In this document: in pieces, positions 52,060 to 61,639 of the stretch
Layout: each line of letters starts with the position of its first letter
Numbering within the stretch: position 1 is the first letter of the stretch
Assembly: GCA_035549015.1 (NCBI GenBank)
Contig: DASZRW010000053.1
Coordinates: forward strand, 1 to 64,000
Length of the DNA: 64,000 nt
From: JAFDZV01 sp035549015
GTDB lineage: Bacteria; Bacteroidota; Ignavibacteria; OLB7
Direction: 5' to 3'
Made by a program: the position numbers and the translations under genes
Notes under the pieces: model-generated
Seen by the model: the letters and a program-made list of their open reading frames with translations, nothing else
Told to the model about the DNA's origin: nothing
Databases searched by the model: none

Positions 52060-52956
52060 ATGACATCGACAACTACGATACGGCCCCCCGGCATCCATGA
52101 GCTCCCCCCTCCACCGGAGGGACTCACAGGCTGGCCCTGGACCGAAGGGAGCGATCCGGTTCCGGAGCGGATGCCGGACGGCGCGGAGTGGCCGCCTGTC
52201 ACCATCGTGACCCCTTCGTTCAATCAGGCACGGTTCATCGAGGAGACCATCCGCTCCATCATCCTGCAGGGCTATCCCCGTCTGGAGTATCACGTCATCG
52301 ACGGCGGCAGCACCGACGGTTCCGTGGAGATCATCCGCAGGTACGAGCGCTGGATCACAAGCTGGGTATCGGAACGCGACAGCGGCCAGTCCGACGCGAT
52401 CAACAAGGGATTCCGCCGCGCGACCGGCGAGATCATCGCATGGTTGAACTCGGACGATGTCTATCATCCGAACGCGCTTGCCACTATCGTGCAGGCCTTC
52501 GCCGCCGACACCGCATGCGGCCTGGTGTACGGGGCGTGCGACATCACCAACGAGGATGGTTCGCTCTATCGGCGCTATCCAAGCCGCGACTTCGATCTGA
52601 AGATCCTTGTCAACGCATGGAACTTCATTCCGCAGCCGGCCGCGTTCTTCAGAAGGAGTGCCTACGAGGCCGTGGGGGAGGTGGACGAGAATCTGCACTA
52701 CACGATGGACCGCGATCTCTGGATCAGGCTGGGCCTCCGGTTCCCCGTGCGCTTCATCGATCGTCCGGTGGCGAACCTGCGCTACTACGATGACTGCAAG
52801 ACCGCAACGATCTCGCGCAAGGGACGCCGCGAGCGCCTGGTTATCTGCAGGCGGTACGGCGGCACCATCTTCTCGCGGGTCTACCGGCAGTATCTGAAGG
52901 ACGAGATGCATCTCCGCTTCGGCTTCCTCTGGCGTTTGAAGGAGCGATTCCGTTGA
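52060..52956 (+). CDS. Glycosyltransferase family 2
   Basis: 298 residues. After about 45 Pro-rich residues the GT-A domain begins with VTIVTPSFNQARFIEETIRSI, then HVIDGGSTDGSVEII, the SERDSGQSDAINKGF stretch and the metal-binding WLNSDDVYHP. This pattern is common in WcaA-like and rhamnosyl transferases of O-antigen loci. Inverting transfer to a lipid-linked glycan at the cytoplasmic face is inferred. Its stop overlaps the next start by 4 bases (TTGA). Confidence 0.92.
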   Translation: MTSTTTIRPPGIHELPPPPEGLTGWPWTEGSDPVPERMPDGAEWPPVTIVTPSFNQARFIEETIRSIILQGYPRLEYHVIDGGSTDGSVEIIRRYERWITSWVSERDSGQSDAINKGFRRATGEIIAWLNSDDVYHPNALATIVQAFAADTACGLVYGACDITNEDGSLYRRYPSRDFDLKILVNAWNFIPQPAAFFRRSAYEAVGEVDENLHYTMDRDLWIRLGLRFPVRFIDRPVANLRYYDDCKTATISRKGRRERLVICRRYGGTIFSRVYRQYLKDEMHLRFGFLWRLKERFR

Positions 52957-54185
52957 CGCCGCAATCCCCGCCGCCAACGGACTTCACGTTCGTCTACTTC
53001 GCCCCTGCGGACATCCAGGTGCCGCGTGTGGACCGCCAGGGCGTTGTGCACTTCTGCGAGTCGGTGCATCGCCTCGGCATCCCGATCGAGCTGGTAACGC
53101 TCGGGATCGAGATGCTGGAGAGCGAGGCGCGGCCGGAGCATCCGCTGGATCTGTATCGCATCCGCGAACGCTTCCCGGTGCGCACCGTTCCCACGTCGAT
53201 CCGCCAGAAGACGCAGGACAATCGCGCCATCCATTCCGCCTTCACCCGGCTCCGTGTGAACATCGCGGAGGGGCTGCGATGGCTGCGGCGCGTGCCGAGC
53301 GGGGAGCCAATCGCCTTCTTCGCCAAGAACTACGGGCCTACGCTGGCGTTCGTGATCATGCGGGCCTTCACGCGAAGGCATCTCGCAGTCTTCTTCGAGG
53401 CGCACGTTCCGCCGCGCCGCCGGCTGCATCGTGCGATACTGAATCGCACGGACGGCATCATCACCAATTCCTTCGCACTGGGGCGGGACATCGTGGAGAG
53501 CTACGGCATCCGGCCGGAACTGGTGCTGGGCATTCACCAGGGAATCGATCTGGAACTGGTGGAGGAGGATCGCATCCCGCGCGAGGAGGCGCGTGCGCGG
53601 TTCGGCTTTGCGCCGGACGAGCAGCTGATTGTCTACGCCGGGAAGATCTACTGGGAGTACCGCGAGGTGGAGTACATCCTGGAGGCCGCGCGCCGGCTGC
53701 CGAAGGATGTTCGCGTGGTGATGGTTGGCGGCCGCGCCGATCATGTTGCACGGTACCGCGAGCGGATCGAACGCGAGGGGCCAGCCAACGTTCTCTTCAC
53801 GGGATTCGTTGCTCCGATCGACGTTCAGGCATACCTTGCGGCGGCCGATGTGCTGGTGATGTATTATCCATCCGGCCTCGAGTTGAACAAGTATCGCTCG
53901 CCCGGAAAGCTGTTCGAATACATGGCTGCCGACCGGCCGATCGTCACCGCGGATTACCCGGTGTTGCACGAGGTGCTTGGCGCGAACGCCACCGCGGTCT
54001 ACGTTCCGGCCGATGCACCGGAGGCACTTGCCGATGCGCTGCAAAGGACGCTGGCGCATCGTGAAGAGTCCGAGGCGATGGCGCACCGGGCCTTCGAGCA
54101 GGTTCGCAATTTCTCCTGGACGGCCCGTGCCCGGACGGTCGTCGACTTCATGCGCAGGCGGATCGCTGCCCGCTACGCCCGGTAA
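52953..54185 (+). CDS. Glycosyltransferase family 4
   Basis: 410 residues from a TTG at 52953, coupled to the GT2 gene. N-terminal acceptor domain (VYFAPADIQVPRVDRQGVVH) and C-terminal GT-B donor domain with LIVYAGKIYWEYREVEYIL, VLFTGFVAPIDVQAYLAAAD and the EX7E-like YRSPGKLFEYMAADRPIVTAD. Retaining transfer from a nucleotide sugar is expected. The DegT, GT8-like, GT2 and GT4 genes probably form one transcript. The next gene (rnr) starts 63 bases later and is functionally unrelated. Confidence 0.92.
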   Translation: MTPQSPPPTDFTFVYFAPADIQVPRVDRQGVVHFCESVHRLGIPIELVTLGIEMLESEARPEHPLDLYRIRERFPVRTVPTSIRQKTQDNRAIHSAFTRLRVNIAEGLRWLRRVPSGEPIAFFAKNYGPTLAFVIMRAFTRRHLAVFFEAHVPPRRRLHRAILNRTDGIITNSFALGRDIVESYGIRPELVLGIHQGIDLELVEEDRIPREEARARFGFAPDEQLIVYAGKIYWEYREVEYILEAARRLPKDVRVVMVGGRADHVARYRERIEREGPANVLFTGFVAPIDVQAYLAAADVLVMYYPSGLELNKYRSPGKLFEYMAADRPIVTADYPVLHEVLGANATAVYVPADAPEALADALQRTLAHREESEAMAHRAFEQVRNFSWTARARTVVDFMRRRIAARYAR

Positions 54186-54248
54186 CCCCTCCCCATACCG
54201 GCGTGCCGCATTCCGCGGCATTGCCGTTCCCCCCAAGGATTCGATCAT

Positions 54249-56774
54249 ATGAAACACACCCCGATCCCGAAGAAGCCCGCCGTTACGTTGGAAGCGGTGC
54301 GCGGCGCCATCCTCGAACTGTTGCAGAATGCCGGCGAGGATCATCTGAAGAGCAACGAGATCTCCAAGGCACTCGGCATCAAATCCACGGAGCCCGCCTA
54401 CGATCTGGTGCGCGAGGCGCTCGAGACATTGGAGGAGGAAGGGCTGATCTTCCGTACCACGCGGCGGCGCTACGGCTTCCGCGTTCCGCACGTCGTTATC
54501 GAAGGGCGCCTGGAGAACCTGAAATCGGGATGGCGTGTCGTCTCGCGCGAGGATCCGGCAACCATCTTCGAAGTGGATCCGCGTATGCTCTGGACCGGCA
54601 TGCACGGCGACACCGTCCGCGCAAAGATGATCGCTCCCTCGCGCCCCGGCGGCGAGCCGCGCGGCGAGGTGACACGAGTGCTGGAGCGCGCCAACGCCAC
54701 CGTGGTGGGGACGTTGAAGAAGGGGCGCGGGCTGTATGTGGATCCGGACGAGCGCCGCATCCATCGTACCATTACCATTCCGCGCCGCTGGGTTGCGCAT
54801 GCCAAGCCCGGCGACAAGGTGGTGGCGAGATTGATGGAATGGACCGATCCGGATGCCGAGCCGGAGGGACGGATCGAGACGGTGCTCGGCCGTGCCGGCG
54901 AGATGAATGCGGAGATCGCCGCCATCGCCGCCTCGCACAGGCTGCCGCATGTCTTCACGGACGCCGTGCTCGCCGAGGCCGATGCCTTCGGCTCCGCGTT
55001 CGCGGCGGAGGACCTGTACGGCCGGCGCGATCTGCGCGAGATGACGATCGTGACGATCGATCCGGTGGACGCGCGCGACTTCGACGATGCGATATCGATT
55101 CAGGAGCACGAAGGGGGCGACGTCACGCTCGGGATTCACATCGCCGATGTGGCGCACTATGTGCGTGAGGGATCGGAGCTGGACCGCGAGGCGCTGCGGC
55201 GCGGCACCTCGGTCTACCTCGTCACCGGCGTGATCCCGATGCTTCCGGAACGTCTCTCCAACGATCTCTGCTCGCTCCGTCCGAACGAGGACCGCCTTGC
55301 CTACTCCGTGTTCGCACGGCTTTCGCCGCACGGCGCGGTGAAGGAATACGAGATCGTGAAGAGCGTGATCAACTCCAAGCGCCGCTTCACCTACGAGGAG
55401 GCGTTGGACGTACTGGAAACGGGACGCGGCGACTATGCGAAGGAGCTGCGCGCGATCAACAGGATCGTTCACGTGCTCCGCGCGAACCGGCGTCGCAAGG
55501 GGAGCGTGGACTTCGACCGGCCGGAGATGAAGTTCCGTCTGGACGAGAACAATCATCCCGTGGAGGTGATCGAGAAGCGCGCAACGGAGTCCACGCGGCT
55601 GATCGAGGATTGCATGCTGCTGGCGAACCGGATCGTTGCCGAACATATCGGCGGCGCGAAGAAGGGGAAGGAGACGCGCGCCCCGTTCATCTACCGCATC
55701 CACGACGTGCCGCCGAAGGCAAAGCTGATGGAACTCGCGGACTTCGTGGCCACGCTGGGCTATTCGCTTTCGATCGACAACGTGCGCCCGAAGGATATCC
55801 AGCGATTGCTCGAGCAGGCGCGAGGAACGGACGAGGAGGAATTGATCAACGACATGGCCCTCCGCTCGATGGCGAAGGCCGTCTACTCCGAGTTCAACGT
55901 GGGCCACTTCGGTCTGGCGTTCACACACTACACCCACTTCACCTCTCCGATCCGCCGCTATCCCGATCTCCTGGTGCACCGCCTGCTCGCGGAGTATGCG
56001 GCCGGCATGAACGGTGCGCGCCGCCAGTGGTACATGGCGCAGATGGGGGAGATTGCGGACCATTGCTCGGAGCGCGAGCGCGCCGCCGTGGACGCCGAAC
56101 GTGAGTCCGTGAAGATCGCGCAGGTGGAGTTCCTCAGAGACCACGTCGGCGATGTGTTCGAGGCAACGGTTGCCGGCGTGATGCCGTTCGGGCTCTTCGC
56201 GGAGCTGAAGGGATTCGGCATCGAGGGGCTTGTGCGCCTGCGCGCGCATGAGGGTGATTACTATGTCTACGACGAGCGTACCCGTTCCTTCCGCGGTCTC
56301 CGCACCAAGCGCAGCTACCGTACCGGCGATGCGATTCACGTGCGCGTGATTCGTGTGGACGAGATCCGCTCCGAGATCGACATGGAGCTGATCGAGGAGG
56401 AGGAGTTTCGTGCCGAGACGAGCGAGTCCGGGCCGGTGCGGACGAAGCGGGAGCATGTCGCCGCAGATGAATCCGGCTTCACGCTTGCGGAGCTGATGAG
56501 CATGCCTCCACGCCCGGCGCGCAAGGGGCGCGCGAAGGATGCCGTCCCGGAGGAAGCGGGCGGGCGAGGCGGGAAGCAGCACGGCGGCAGGAGCGGCAGG
56601 GAGGAGCGTGCCGGAACGGCACCGGGTGCCGGCAGGCGTGCAACGGGCAGCCGCGCTGCACCGAAGAAGAAGACAAAGGGCGCGCCGAAGCGTGCGTCCG
56701 CGAAGAAGCATTCCGGCGCTGGGAAGCAGTCGAGCACGAGAAAGCATTCGGGGAGAACGAAGGGGAGGAAGTGA
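54249..56774 (+). CDS. rnr: Ribonuclease R with long basic tail
   Basis: 841 residues. RNase R is a processive 3'-5' exoribonuclease that degrades structured RNA. Domain order: N-terminal helix-turn-helix (LKSNEISKALGI), cold-shock domains, RNB catalytic domain (TIDPVDARDFDDAIS with the metal-binding aspartates, HIADVAHYV, HYTHFTSPIRRYPDL) and S1 domain (GDVFEATVAGVMPFGLFAEL). From about residue 725 the C terminus is Lys/Arg/Gly/Ser-rich and disordered (KKKTKGAPKRASAKKHSG), a common but here long RNA-binding tail. AAGGATT lies about 10 bases before the ATG. Confidence 0.96.
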   Translation: MKHTPIPKKPAVTLEAVRGAILELLQNAGEDHLKSNEISKALGIKSTEPAYDLVREALETLEEEGLIFRTTRRRYGFRVPHVVIEGRLENLKSGWRVVSREDPATIFEVDPRMLWTGMHGDTVRAKMIAPSRPGGEPRGEVTRVLERANATVVGTLKKGRGLYVDPDERRIHRTITIPRRWVAHAKPGDKVVARLMEWTDPDAEPEGRIETVLGRAGEMNAEIAAIAASHRLPHVFTDAVLAEADAFGSAFAAEDLYGRRDLREMTIVTIDPVDARDFDDAISIQEHEGGDVTLGIHIADVAHYVREGSELDREALRRGTSVYLVTGVIPMLPERLSNDLCSLRPNEDRLAYSVFARLSPHGAVKEYEIVKSVINSKRRFTYEEALDVLETGRGDYAKELRAINRIVHVLRANRRRKGSVDFDRPEMKFRLDENNHPVEVIEKRATESTRLIEDCMLLANRIVAEHIGGAKKGKETRAPFIYRIHDVPPKAKLMELADFVATLGYSLSIDNVRPKDIQRLLEQARGTDEEELINDMALRSMAKAVYSEFNVGHFGLAFTHYTHFTSPIRRYPDLLVHRLLAEYAAGMNGARRQWYMAQMGEIADHCSERERAAVDAERESVKIAQVEFLRDHVGDVFEATVAGVMPFGLFAELKGFGIEGLVRLRAHEGDYYVYDERTRSFRGLRTKRSYRTGDAIHVRVIRVDEIRSEIDMELIEEEEFRAETSESGPVRTKREHVAADESGFTLAELMSMPPRPARKGRAKDAVPEEAGGRGGKQHGGRSGREERAGTAPGAGRRATGSRAAPKKKTKGAPKRASAKKHSGAGKQSSTRKHSGRTKGRK

Positions 56775-56837
56775 CGTCCTGAGTCCGCGCAGCATTATCC
56801 CGTTGAGAACGGAAGCAATTACATCGGCAACACATCC

Positions 56838-57641
56838 ATGATCATTGCACTGGCGTCCCCCCGCATCGCTTCAACGATTGATGACGGGCTGGAGAGGATC
56901 GAGCGATTGATGGCGGAAGCATCGGCCCGGGGGGCCGCGATCGTGTGCTTTCCGGAAGCCTACCTCCCCGGGCTGCGCGGGCTGGATTTCGAGGTGCCGC
57001 CATGGGATCCGGAGGAGGAGGAACGGGCGCTCCGGACCGTGTCGCAATGGGCGCGAACATATTCGCTGGCGATCATTCTCGGAATGGAGCGTCACAGCGA
57101 GGCCGGGCAGCAGATCGCCGCCGCGGTGATCGATCGAGAGGGCCGGCTTCTGGGATCGCAGACCAAGAATCAACTGGATCCGTCGGAGGATCGATTCTAC
57201 GTTCCGGGAAATACCCGGCAGATCTTCGAGATCGACGGCGTCAGATTCGGCGTGGCGATCTGCCATGAAGGCTGGCGCTATCCCGAGACGGTGCGATGGG
57301 CGGCAATGCGCGGCGCGGCGATTGTCTTTCATCCGCAGCACACGGGATACGAGGTGGCGGGCGTTGTTCCAACGCAATGGTGCGCGCCCGACAGCCCGTA
57401 CTACGAGAAGGCGATGATGATGCGGAGCATCGAGAACACGATCTATTTCGCCAGCGTGAATTATGCGCTCCGCTTTCCGGAATCCGCGACGGCGCTCATC
57501 CACCCGTCCGGCCGCTGCCAGGCATATCTCCCCTATGGCCGGGAAGGCGTGCTGGTGCAGACCCTGGATCTCGACGCGGCAACCGGCCTGCTTGCCGGGC
57601 GGTATGCGCCGGAGCGCTACCGGGAATTCATCGCGGAGTGA
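56838..57641 (+). CDS. Carbon-nitrogen hydrolase (nitrilase superfamily)
   Basis: 267 residues. The Glu-Lys-Cys triad is visible: E40 in IVCFPEAYLPG, K110 in GSQTKNQLDP, and C142 in GVAICHEGWRYPE. Such enzymes hydrolyse amides such as N-carbamoyl amines, omega-amides or glutamine-like groups. The substrate is not evident; the segment IVFHPQHTGYEVAG is unlike the best-known subfamilies. It follows rnr by 63 bases. Cytoplasmic, no signal peptide. Confidence 0.88.
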   Translation: MIIALASPRIASTIDDGLERIERLMAEASARGAAIVCFPEAYLPGLRGLDFEVPPWDPEEEERALRTVSQWARTYSLAIILGMERHSEAGQQIAAAVIDREGRLLGSQTKNQLDPSEDRFYVPGNTRQIFEIDGVRFGVAICHEGWRYPETVRWAAMRGAAIVFHPQHTGYEVAGVVPTQWCAPDSPYYEKAMMMRSIENTIYFASVNYALRFPESATALIHPSGRCQAYLPYGREGVLVQTLDLDAATGLLAGRYAPERYREFIAE

Positions 57642-58051
57642 GCGCTGGCCAAGGAAATGCCGATGGCAAATTCCCTGCAGGAGGCCCTTCACCACATACG
57701 CTGCTGTTATCCTGATACCTCATGGAGCCTGCCTGCGTTGCCGGCCGCATGTAATTCTGCTGCAGAAGCATGTGCCCACGGTAGACCATGCGCCGGAGGG
57801 AGATCACCATCGCCATATCCTCGATTCGAAGCCCATTCATAGCCGCCGGCCGAAACGTGGCACGCAGGCATCGTGCTGCGACGTAATAATCACCATCTAA
57901 TAATCATCACAACCGTTCTCCAACCTGCCGCATGTCCATTTTCGGACGGCTGATGCCGGAGGTATGCGCAAAGTGTACCGCGGACGTTGGGTATGGTGGG
58001 ATAGAGAAAACGGCGATGTTGGTGTAGTGCCGGATATCAGTAACCTTCTGA
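57642..58051. other. Gene-free, AT-richer stretch
   Basis: About 410 bases with no gene I can support. Lower GC than the surrounding genes. A small direct repeat (TAATAATCACCATC then TAATAATCATCAC) lies near 57884-57910. It may hold the promoter of the following paralog group. Confidence 0.4.
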
Positions 58052-58879
58052 ATGGAGACCATAATGCAAAGGATAAGAACAAGAAAAAATGGCGTTTCTA
58101 GAATGCGTCGGACGTTGGATCGGTTCGAGAGCGTGCGTCGCCTGTCGGGGATAATCCTAGTTCTTGGCTTTATCGGTATCTTATGGATGCAACTCATCTT
58201 TTTGTCGCATACAGCGACGGCTCAGGATCGCTTCCTCGCTGGCTGGCGCGCGGTGCAGGCAGTAGACAGCGCGGACGCGATGCCGCCGTTCGATGTTTCC
58301 GGAATCTATCGTGAAGTATATGGGCAGGTTCGATTTCTCGGCTGGGATCTCGAGAAGTCGGCGACACAGGACAGCATGCTCGCAGGGCTGCCGGTTCGTT
58401 ACGGGATGAGCAGGCGGTTGCTGGTGGTGGATACGGTGGCGCATGTGGATGGAATCTATCTGCTTGCGTGGAAGGTGGAACGTATCAAATCCTACTTCCA
58501 TCGAGGCGACGATCCACACCTTGATTCGGCAACAGCAATCATACGCCATGCATTGATGGCGGCCTCCTACAGGGATACAGCGAATCACAGTTTCTGGAGA
58601 TTATTCACCTTCGGTTCCAATGATAGTCTGCACGAGTGGAGCGATTCACCGCTCCCCGATGACATGAAACTCGATCGCGTTCCGAGGAACAGGGATATCT
58701 ATGCATACGTGAGGAGGCAGTTCATTCACGCAGGAAACGAGATCTGCCCTCCATTCTTCTGCGCTGTTGGATTTGATGCGGGTGACAGCGGCAGGATACT
58801 GGACGGCGCCGTCCGCGCGAACACCTGGAAGTCCGTCACCGGCGAGGCGCCGACAATTTTCTTTCCGAACGGGAAGTAG
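58052..58879 (+). CDS. Secreted protein of unknown function, paralog 1 of 3
   Basis: 275 residues from 58052; an ATG at 58064 with GGAG about 7 bases upstream is an alternative, and one at 58103 lies just before the hydrophobic signal (LSGIILVLGFIGILWMQLIF, cleavage near TAQD). The mature part shares a plan with the next two genes: WRAVQAVDSADAMPP, a GW motif with TQDSMLAGLP, NRDIYAYVRRQF, CPPFFCAVGF and a C-terminal TWKSVTGEAPTIFFPNGK. No domain is recognised. Rich in Trp, Asp and Ser, extracytoplasmic. Confidence 0.72.
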   Translation: METIMQRIRTRKNGVSRMRRTLDRFESVRRLSGIILVLGFIGILWMQLIFLSHTATAQDRFLAGWRAVQAVDSADAMPPFDVSGIYREVYGQVRFLGWDLEKSATQDSMLAGLPVRYGMSRRLLVVDTVAHVDGIYLLAWKVERIKSYFHRGDDPHLDSATAIIRHALMAASYRDTANHSFWRLFTFGSNDSLHEWSDSPLPDDMKLDRVPRNRDIYAYVRRQFIHAGNEICPPFFCAVGFDAGDSGRILDGAVRANTWKSVTGEAPTIFFPNGK

Positions 58880-58935
58880 GCTGCTCTCGTGTTCGTTGAA
58901 CTCCAGAGGGCCGGCAGTACAACTGCCGGCCAACG
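58820..58935 (+). repeat. 116-bp 3'-end direct repeat, copy 1
   Basis: Identical to 59659-59774. It covers the last about 20 codons of the gene, the stop codon and a 3' hairpin GGCCGGCAGT-ACA-ACTGCCGGCC followed by AACG. The tip AGT-ACA-ACT is the same as in the hairpin repeats at 47-358 and 39750-39902. Confidence 0.95.
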
Positions 58936-58941
58936 GGAATC

Positions 58942-59718
58942 ATGATGATGTCGGCTTCAGAGACATGCGCCATCACGGCCGGACGCTGCGTCAGTGCAGT
59001 GGCAGTCGTCACCCTGACGTTGCTGGCAGGGTTGCCTTGCCTGTTGCTGACCGCAGCCGCACAGGACCGCGCCTCATCCGTCTGGCGCGCTGTTCAGGCA
59101 GCGGACAGCGCCGATGCCATGCCGCCGTACGACGCCACGCCGATATATCGCGATATCTACGGGCGCATATCCTGGAGTGGTTGGGAGTGGTTGACGCGCA
59201 ATACGCAGGATAGTGTGATGGCTGGTCTGCCGATTTATGATGCGATGAATCGGCGATCATTGGTTCGGAATGTGCGCGCGCATGTGAACAGGATTTACCT
59301 GCTTGCGTGGTCCGTGCAACGCTTCACGTCCTATCTCAGGTGGGGAGAATCGGCGCATCGGGACTCCGTCACAACTACATCCCTCTCAACCCTGGTTGCA
59401 GCATCGTATGCCGATACGGCCGGCAGACAGTTCTGGGGAGTGTTTCTGTTCAGCCGAGCCGAAGGACGAACGGAATGGGCATGCTCGCAGCAACTGGGAT
59501 TTGCCAGGTTCAACAGACGGCCTGCGAACGATGACATTTACTCCTATGTAGCGCAACAGTATTACGGGGTCGGCAGTGCCAGCTGTCCGGCCTTTTTCTG
59601 TGCCATTGGATTTCTGGCGACTGATGTCGGAGAGTCCATCGATGGCGCCGTACGCATCAACACCTGGAAGTCCGTCACCGGCGAGGCGCCGACAATTTTC
59701 TTTCCGAACGGGAAGTAG
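58942..59718 (+). CDS. Secreted protein of unknown function, paralog 2 of 3
   Basis: 258 residues with an N-terminal signal (VSAVAVVTLTLLAGLPCLLL, cleavage near AAAQD). It is homologous along its length to paralog 1: WRAVQAADSADAMPPYD, SWSGWEWLTRNTQDSVMAGLP, NDDIYSYVAQQYY, CPAFFCAIGF, and the same last 19 residues. Two cysteines flank the PxFFC motif as in paralog 1. Role unknown. The gap after paralog 1 is only 62 bases and holds the hairpin. Confidence 0.75.
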   Translation: MMMSASETCAITAGRCVSAVAVVTLTLLAGLPCLLLTAAAQDRASSVWRAVQAADSADAMPPYDATPIYRDIYGRISWSGWEWLTRNTQDSVMAGLPIYDAMNRRSLVRNVRAHVNRIYLLAWSVQRFTSYLRWGESAHRDSVTTTSLSTLVAASYADTAGRQFWGVFLFSRAEGRTEWACSQQLGFARFNRRPANDDIYSYVAQQYYGVGSASCPAFFCAIGFLATDVGESIDGAVRINTWKSVTGEAPTIFFPNGK

Positions 59719-59774
59719 GCTGCTCTCGTGTTCGTTGAACTCCAGAGGGCCGGCAGTACAACTGCCGGCCAACG
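59659..59774 (+). repeat. 116-bp 3'-end direct repeat, copy 2
   Basis: Identical to 58820-58935, at the same place relative to paralog 2: gene end, stop and AGT-ACA-ACT hairpin. Lies directly before the SD of paralog 3. Confidence 0.95.
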
Positions 59775-59791
59775 TATGAAGGAGATAGGCA

Positions 59792-60559
59792 ATGGCCATG
59801 CTAGATCATTCCCGGAATCTTGTGGGCGCGCTGAGCGTTTGCGTTCTTGCGGTTTACATTTCCACAGCCTGCGCCGCCCAGACCTGCGCTCCTGATTGGT
59901 GGACATCGGAGCTGCACGATTATCTGGTCGGCAGCCTGCGCTGGAGCGGGTGGGGCCTGTGGTCGCAGAAGCGGCGCGACAGCGTGCAGGCGGGGCTCCC
60001 CGTCATGGGGCCTACGGTCCCGTATCTGCCCCGGCGACGAACATGGAACGAGGAGTGTACACTGCTGGCCTGGGTGAGCGAGAAGAGCTACCCGCACGAC
60101 TGGCGGTTCAGGGATACGAACCGGTTGTGGCATACCGGTACCGGCATTGCCCTCGTATGCTGCAGGGTTACCGAATGGAGAGGGGACACCGTCTGGCTTC
60201 TGACGGAGACGGCGCTCGCGGCTCAGGCCAGCGGCGATCGTCTCTGCACTGCTCCCGATTTCAAGTTCTTCCTCGATGACTCGCTGAACTATATCCGGGA
60301 TATGTTGACGCCGGATGAGATCGCGGATGTTGCCAAGGAGATACCCGCTGTACGTCTGCTTCGCCCGCCCACGAATCGGGACATCATGGCGTTTGTTGCT
60401 GCAATTGCGAAGACCAATCGCCCTGAACTTTCATGGCTGATGTATTCGGACGTGCCGCTGATGCGGTCCGACAGTCTGGATATTACCGAAGGAGATGTCT
60501 GCGGCAACGCATGGCGTGCTGTTGTTGGGGACGATCCACCGAACCGGCGTGGCCGGTAG
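59792..60559 (+). CDS. Secreted protein of unknown function, divergent paralog 3
   Basis: 255 residues, with AAGGAGA about 7 bases before the ATG at 59792. Signal peptide (LVGALSVCVLAVYISTACAA, cleavage near AAQ). It keeps only parts of the shared plan: LRWSGWGLWSQKRRDSVQAGLP aligns with the GW...QDSvmAGLP motif and NRDIMAFVAAI with the NRDIYAYV motif. The C terminus differs and lacks the shared 3' hairpin. Six or so cysteines. Convergent with the next gene, with only 9 bases between the stops. Confidence 0.7.
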   Translation: MAMLDHSRNLVGALSVCVLAVYISTACAAQTCAPDWWTSELHDYLVGSLRWSGWGLWSQKRRDSVQAGLPVMGPTVPYLPRRRTWNEECTLLAWVSEKSYPHDWRFRDTNRLWHTGTGIALVCCRVTEWRGDTVWLLTETALAAQASGDRLCTAPDFKFFLDDSLNYIRDMLTPDEIADVAKEIPAVRLLRPPTNRDIMAFVAAIAKTNRPELSWLMYSDVPLMRSDSLDITEGDVCGNAWRAVVGDDPPNRRGR

Positions 60560-60568
60560 TTCGGTTAT

Positions 60569-61639
60569 TCATCCCTTCCCCTCCAGCCGCTCGAACAATT
60601 GCGAGCCCGGCACCTTCAGCACGAAATCCGCGCCGAGTGCCTGCGAGGGAGCCAGCGCTCCTGTGGGGCGGGTTGCCAGCACGTATTCCACCGCCATTAC
60701 CGTTGCCATCGCCGTGAATCTGTACGGCTCCGCGGTCTGCAGCCATGCCTCCGCGCTGTCTCCCCGCTGGTTCGCGACGCGTGCCCATACTGAGGCGAAT
60801 CCATGCTGCTGGAGTTCCTGCTCCGGGCCCGGGGCGTATCGCAATGCGATGCGACGGATGAACGCCCCCACTCTCTGCATCCGCACCAACGGCCTCAGCA
60901 GCGGGCCGAGGATACGAATCAGCGGGGGAAGCCAGCGCGGGGCGGAGAAGTACGTCGTGATGTTCGGAATGCCGGTGGAGCGCCACGCGGTCTCCAGGTC
61001 GCCGATCGGCATCGGCAACACGGTCCGTTCGCGGTCGTGGAAACGCTGGCGCCGTGCTCCGCGTCCCAGCGCATACGGCCAGAGCAGTCCCTCTCTGCGT
61101 ACCCATCCGCCGCGTGGAAGCGATTCGATGGTGGAGAGGAGCGTTCCCGGGGAGGGCGTGGTTCCGGTGTTGATGGCGATCTCCAGGCTCGTTGCCTCCG
61201 GCAGCCTGGCGGCAACCAACGCCGCCAGGCAGTCCGTGGGGATCACATCGAACCCGCAGGCGGTAACCAGCGCAATGCCGGCGGCGAGCGCCTCGTCATC
61301 GCAGGCGAACGTTGCCTGGAGAACCGGCAGCTCGCCGGTGATGTCGATATAGTTGGTCCTCGCCTCCAGGCATGCCCTCACCATCGGTGCGGCGGTGAAG
61401 ACGAAGGGGCCGGCAACATGGAGCACCAGATCGCCAGCGCTCACGGCTTCCACCAGTCGCCGGTGATCGCCCAGGTCGAACGCCGCATGCTCCAGTCCCA
61501 GACGCCCGGCCAGTTCCGCGAGCGGCCTCTCGGACCTCCCTGCGAGCAGTGGACGATGTCCGCGGCGCACCGCCTCCTCCGCAATCAGCCTTCCCGTGAA
61601 TCCGGTGGCGCCGTAGATCATGAACTCGTGTGAACGCAT
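60569..61639 (-). CDS. Saccharopine dehydrogenase-like NAD(P)-binding protein
   Basis: 356 residues from the ATG at 61639 (MRSHEFMIYGATGFTG). The Rossmann motif YGATGFTGRLIAEEA and the later segments VLHVAGPFVFTAAPMVRACLEARTNY(IDITGE) and ACGFDVIPTDCLAALVA fit the family of trans-acting enoyl reductases and saccharopine dehydrogenase-like oxidoreductases. Lysine metabolism is unlikely as the catalytic domain differs. Substrate unknown, perhaps a lipid. A TATATTGG sequence ends a few bases before the ATG and might be a -7 box giving a very short leader. Confidence 0.85.
   Translation of the reverse strand: MRSHEFMIYGATGFTGRLIAEEAVRRGHRPLLAGRSERPLAELAGRLGLEHAAFDLGDHRRLVEAVSAGDLVLHVAGPFVFTAAPMVRACLEARTNYIDITGELPVLQATFACDDEALAAGIALVTACGFDVIPTDCLAALVAARLPEATSLEIAINTGTTPSPGTLLSTIESLPRGGWVRREGLLWPYALGRGARRQRFHDRERTVLPMPIGDLETAWRSTGIPNITTYFSAPRWLPPLIRILGPLLRPLVRMQRVGAFIRRIALRYAPGPEQELQQHGFASVWARVANQRGDSAEAWLQTAEPYRFTAMATVMAVEYVLATRPTGALAPSQALGADFVLKVPGSQLFERLEGKG

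Noticed and set aside
52881..56795. Minus-strand open frame of about 1304 codons spanning the GT4 and rnr genes
   Set aside because: Crosses several well-supported plus-strand genes and matches nothing; a product of high GC content.
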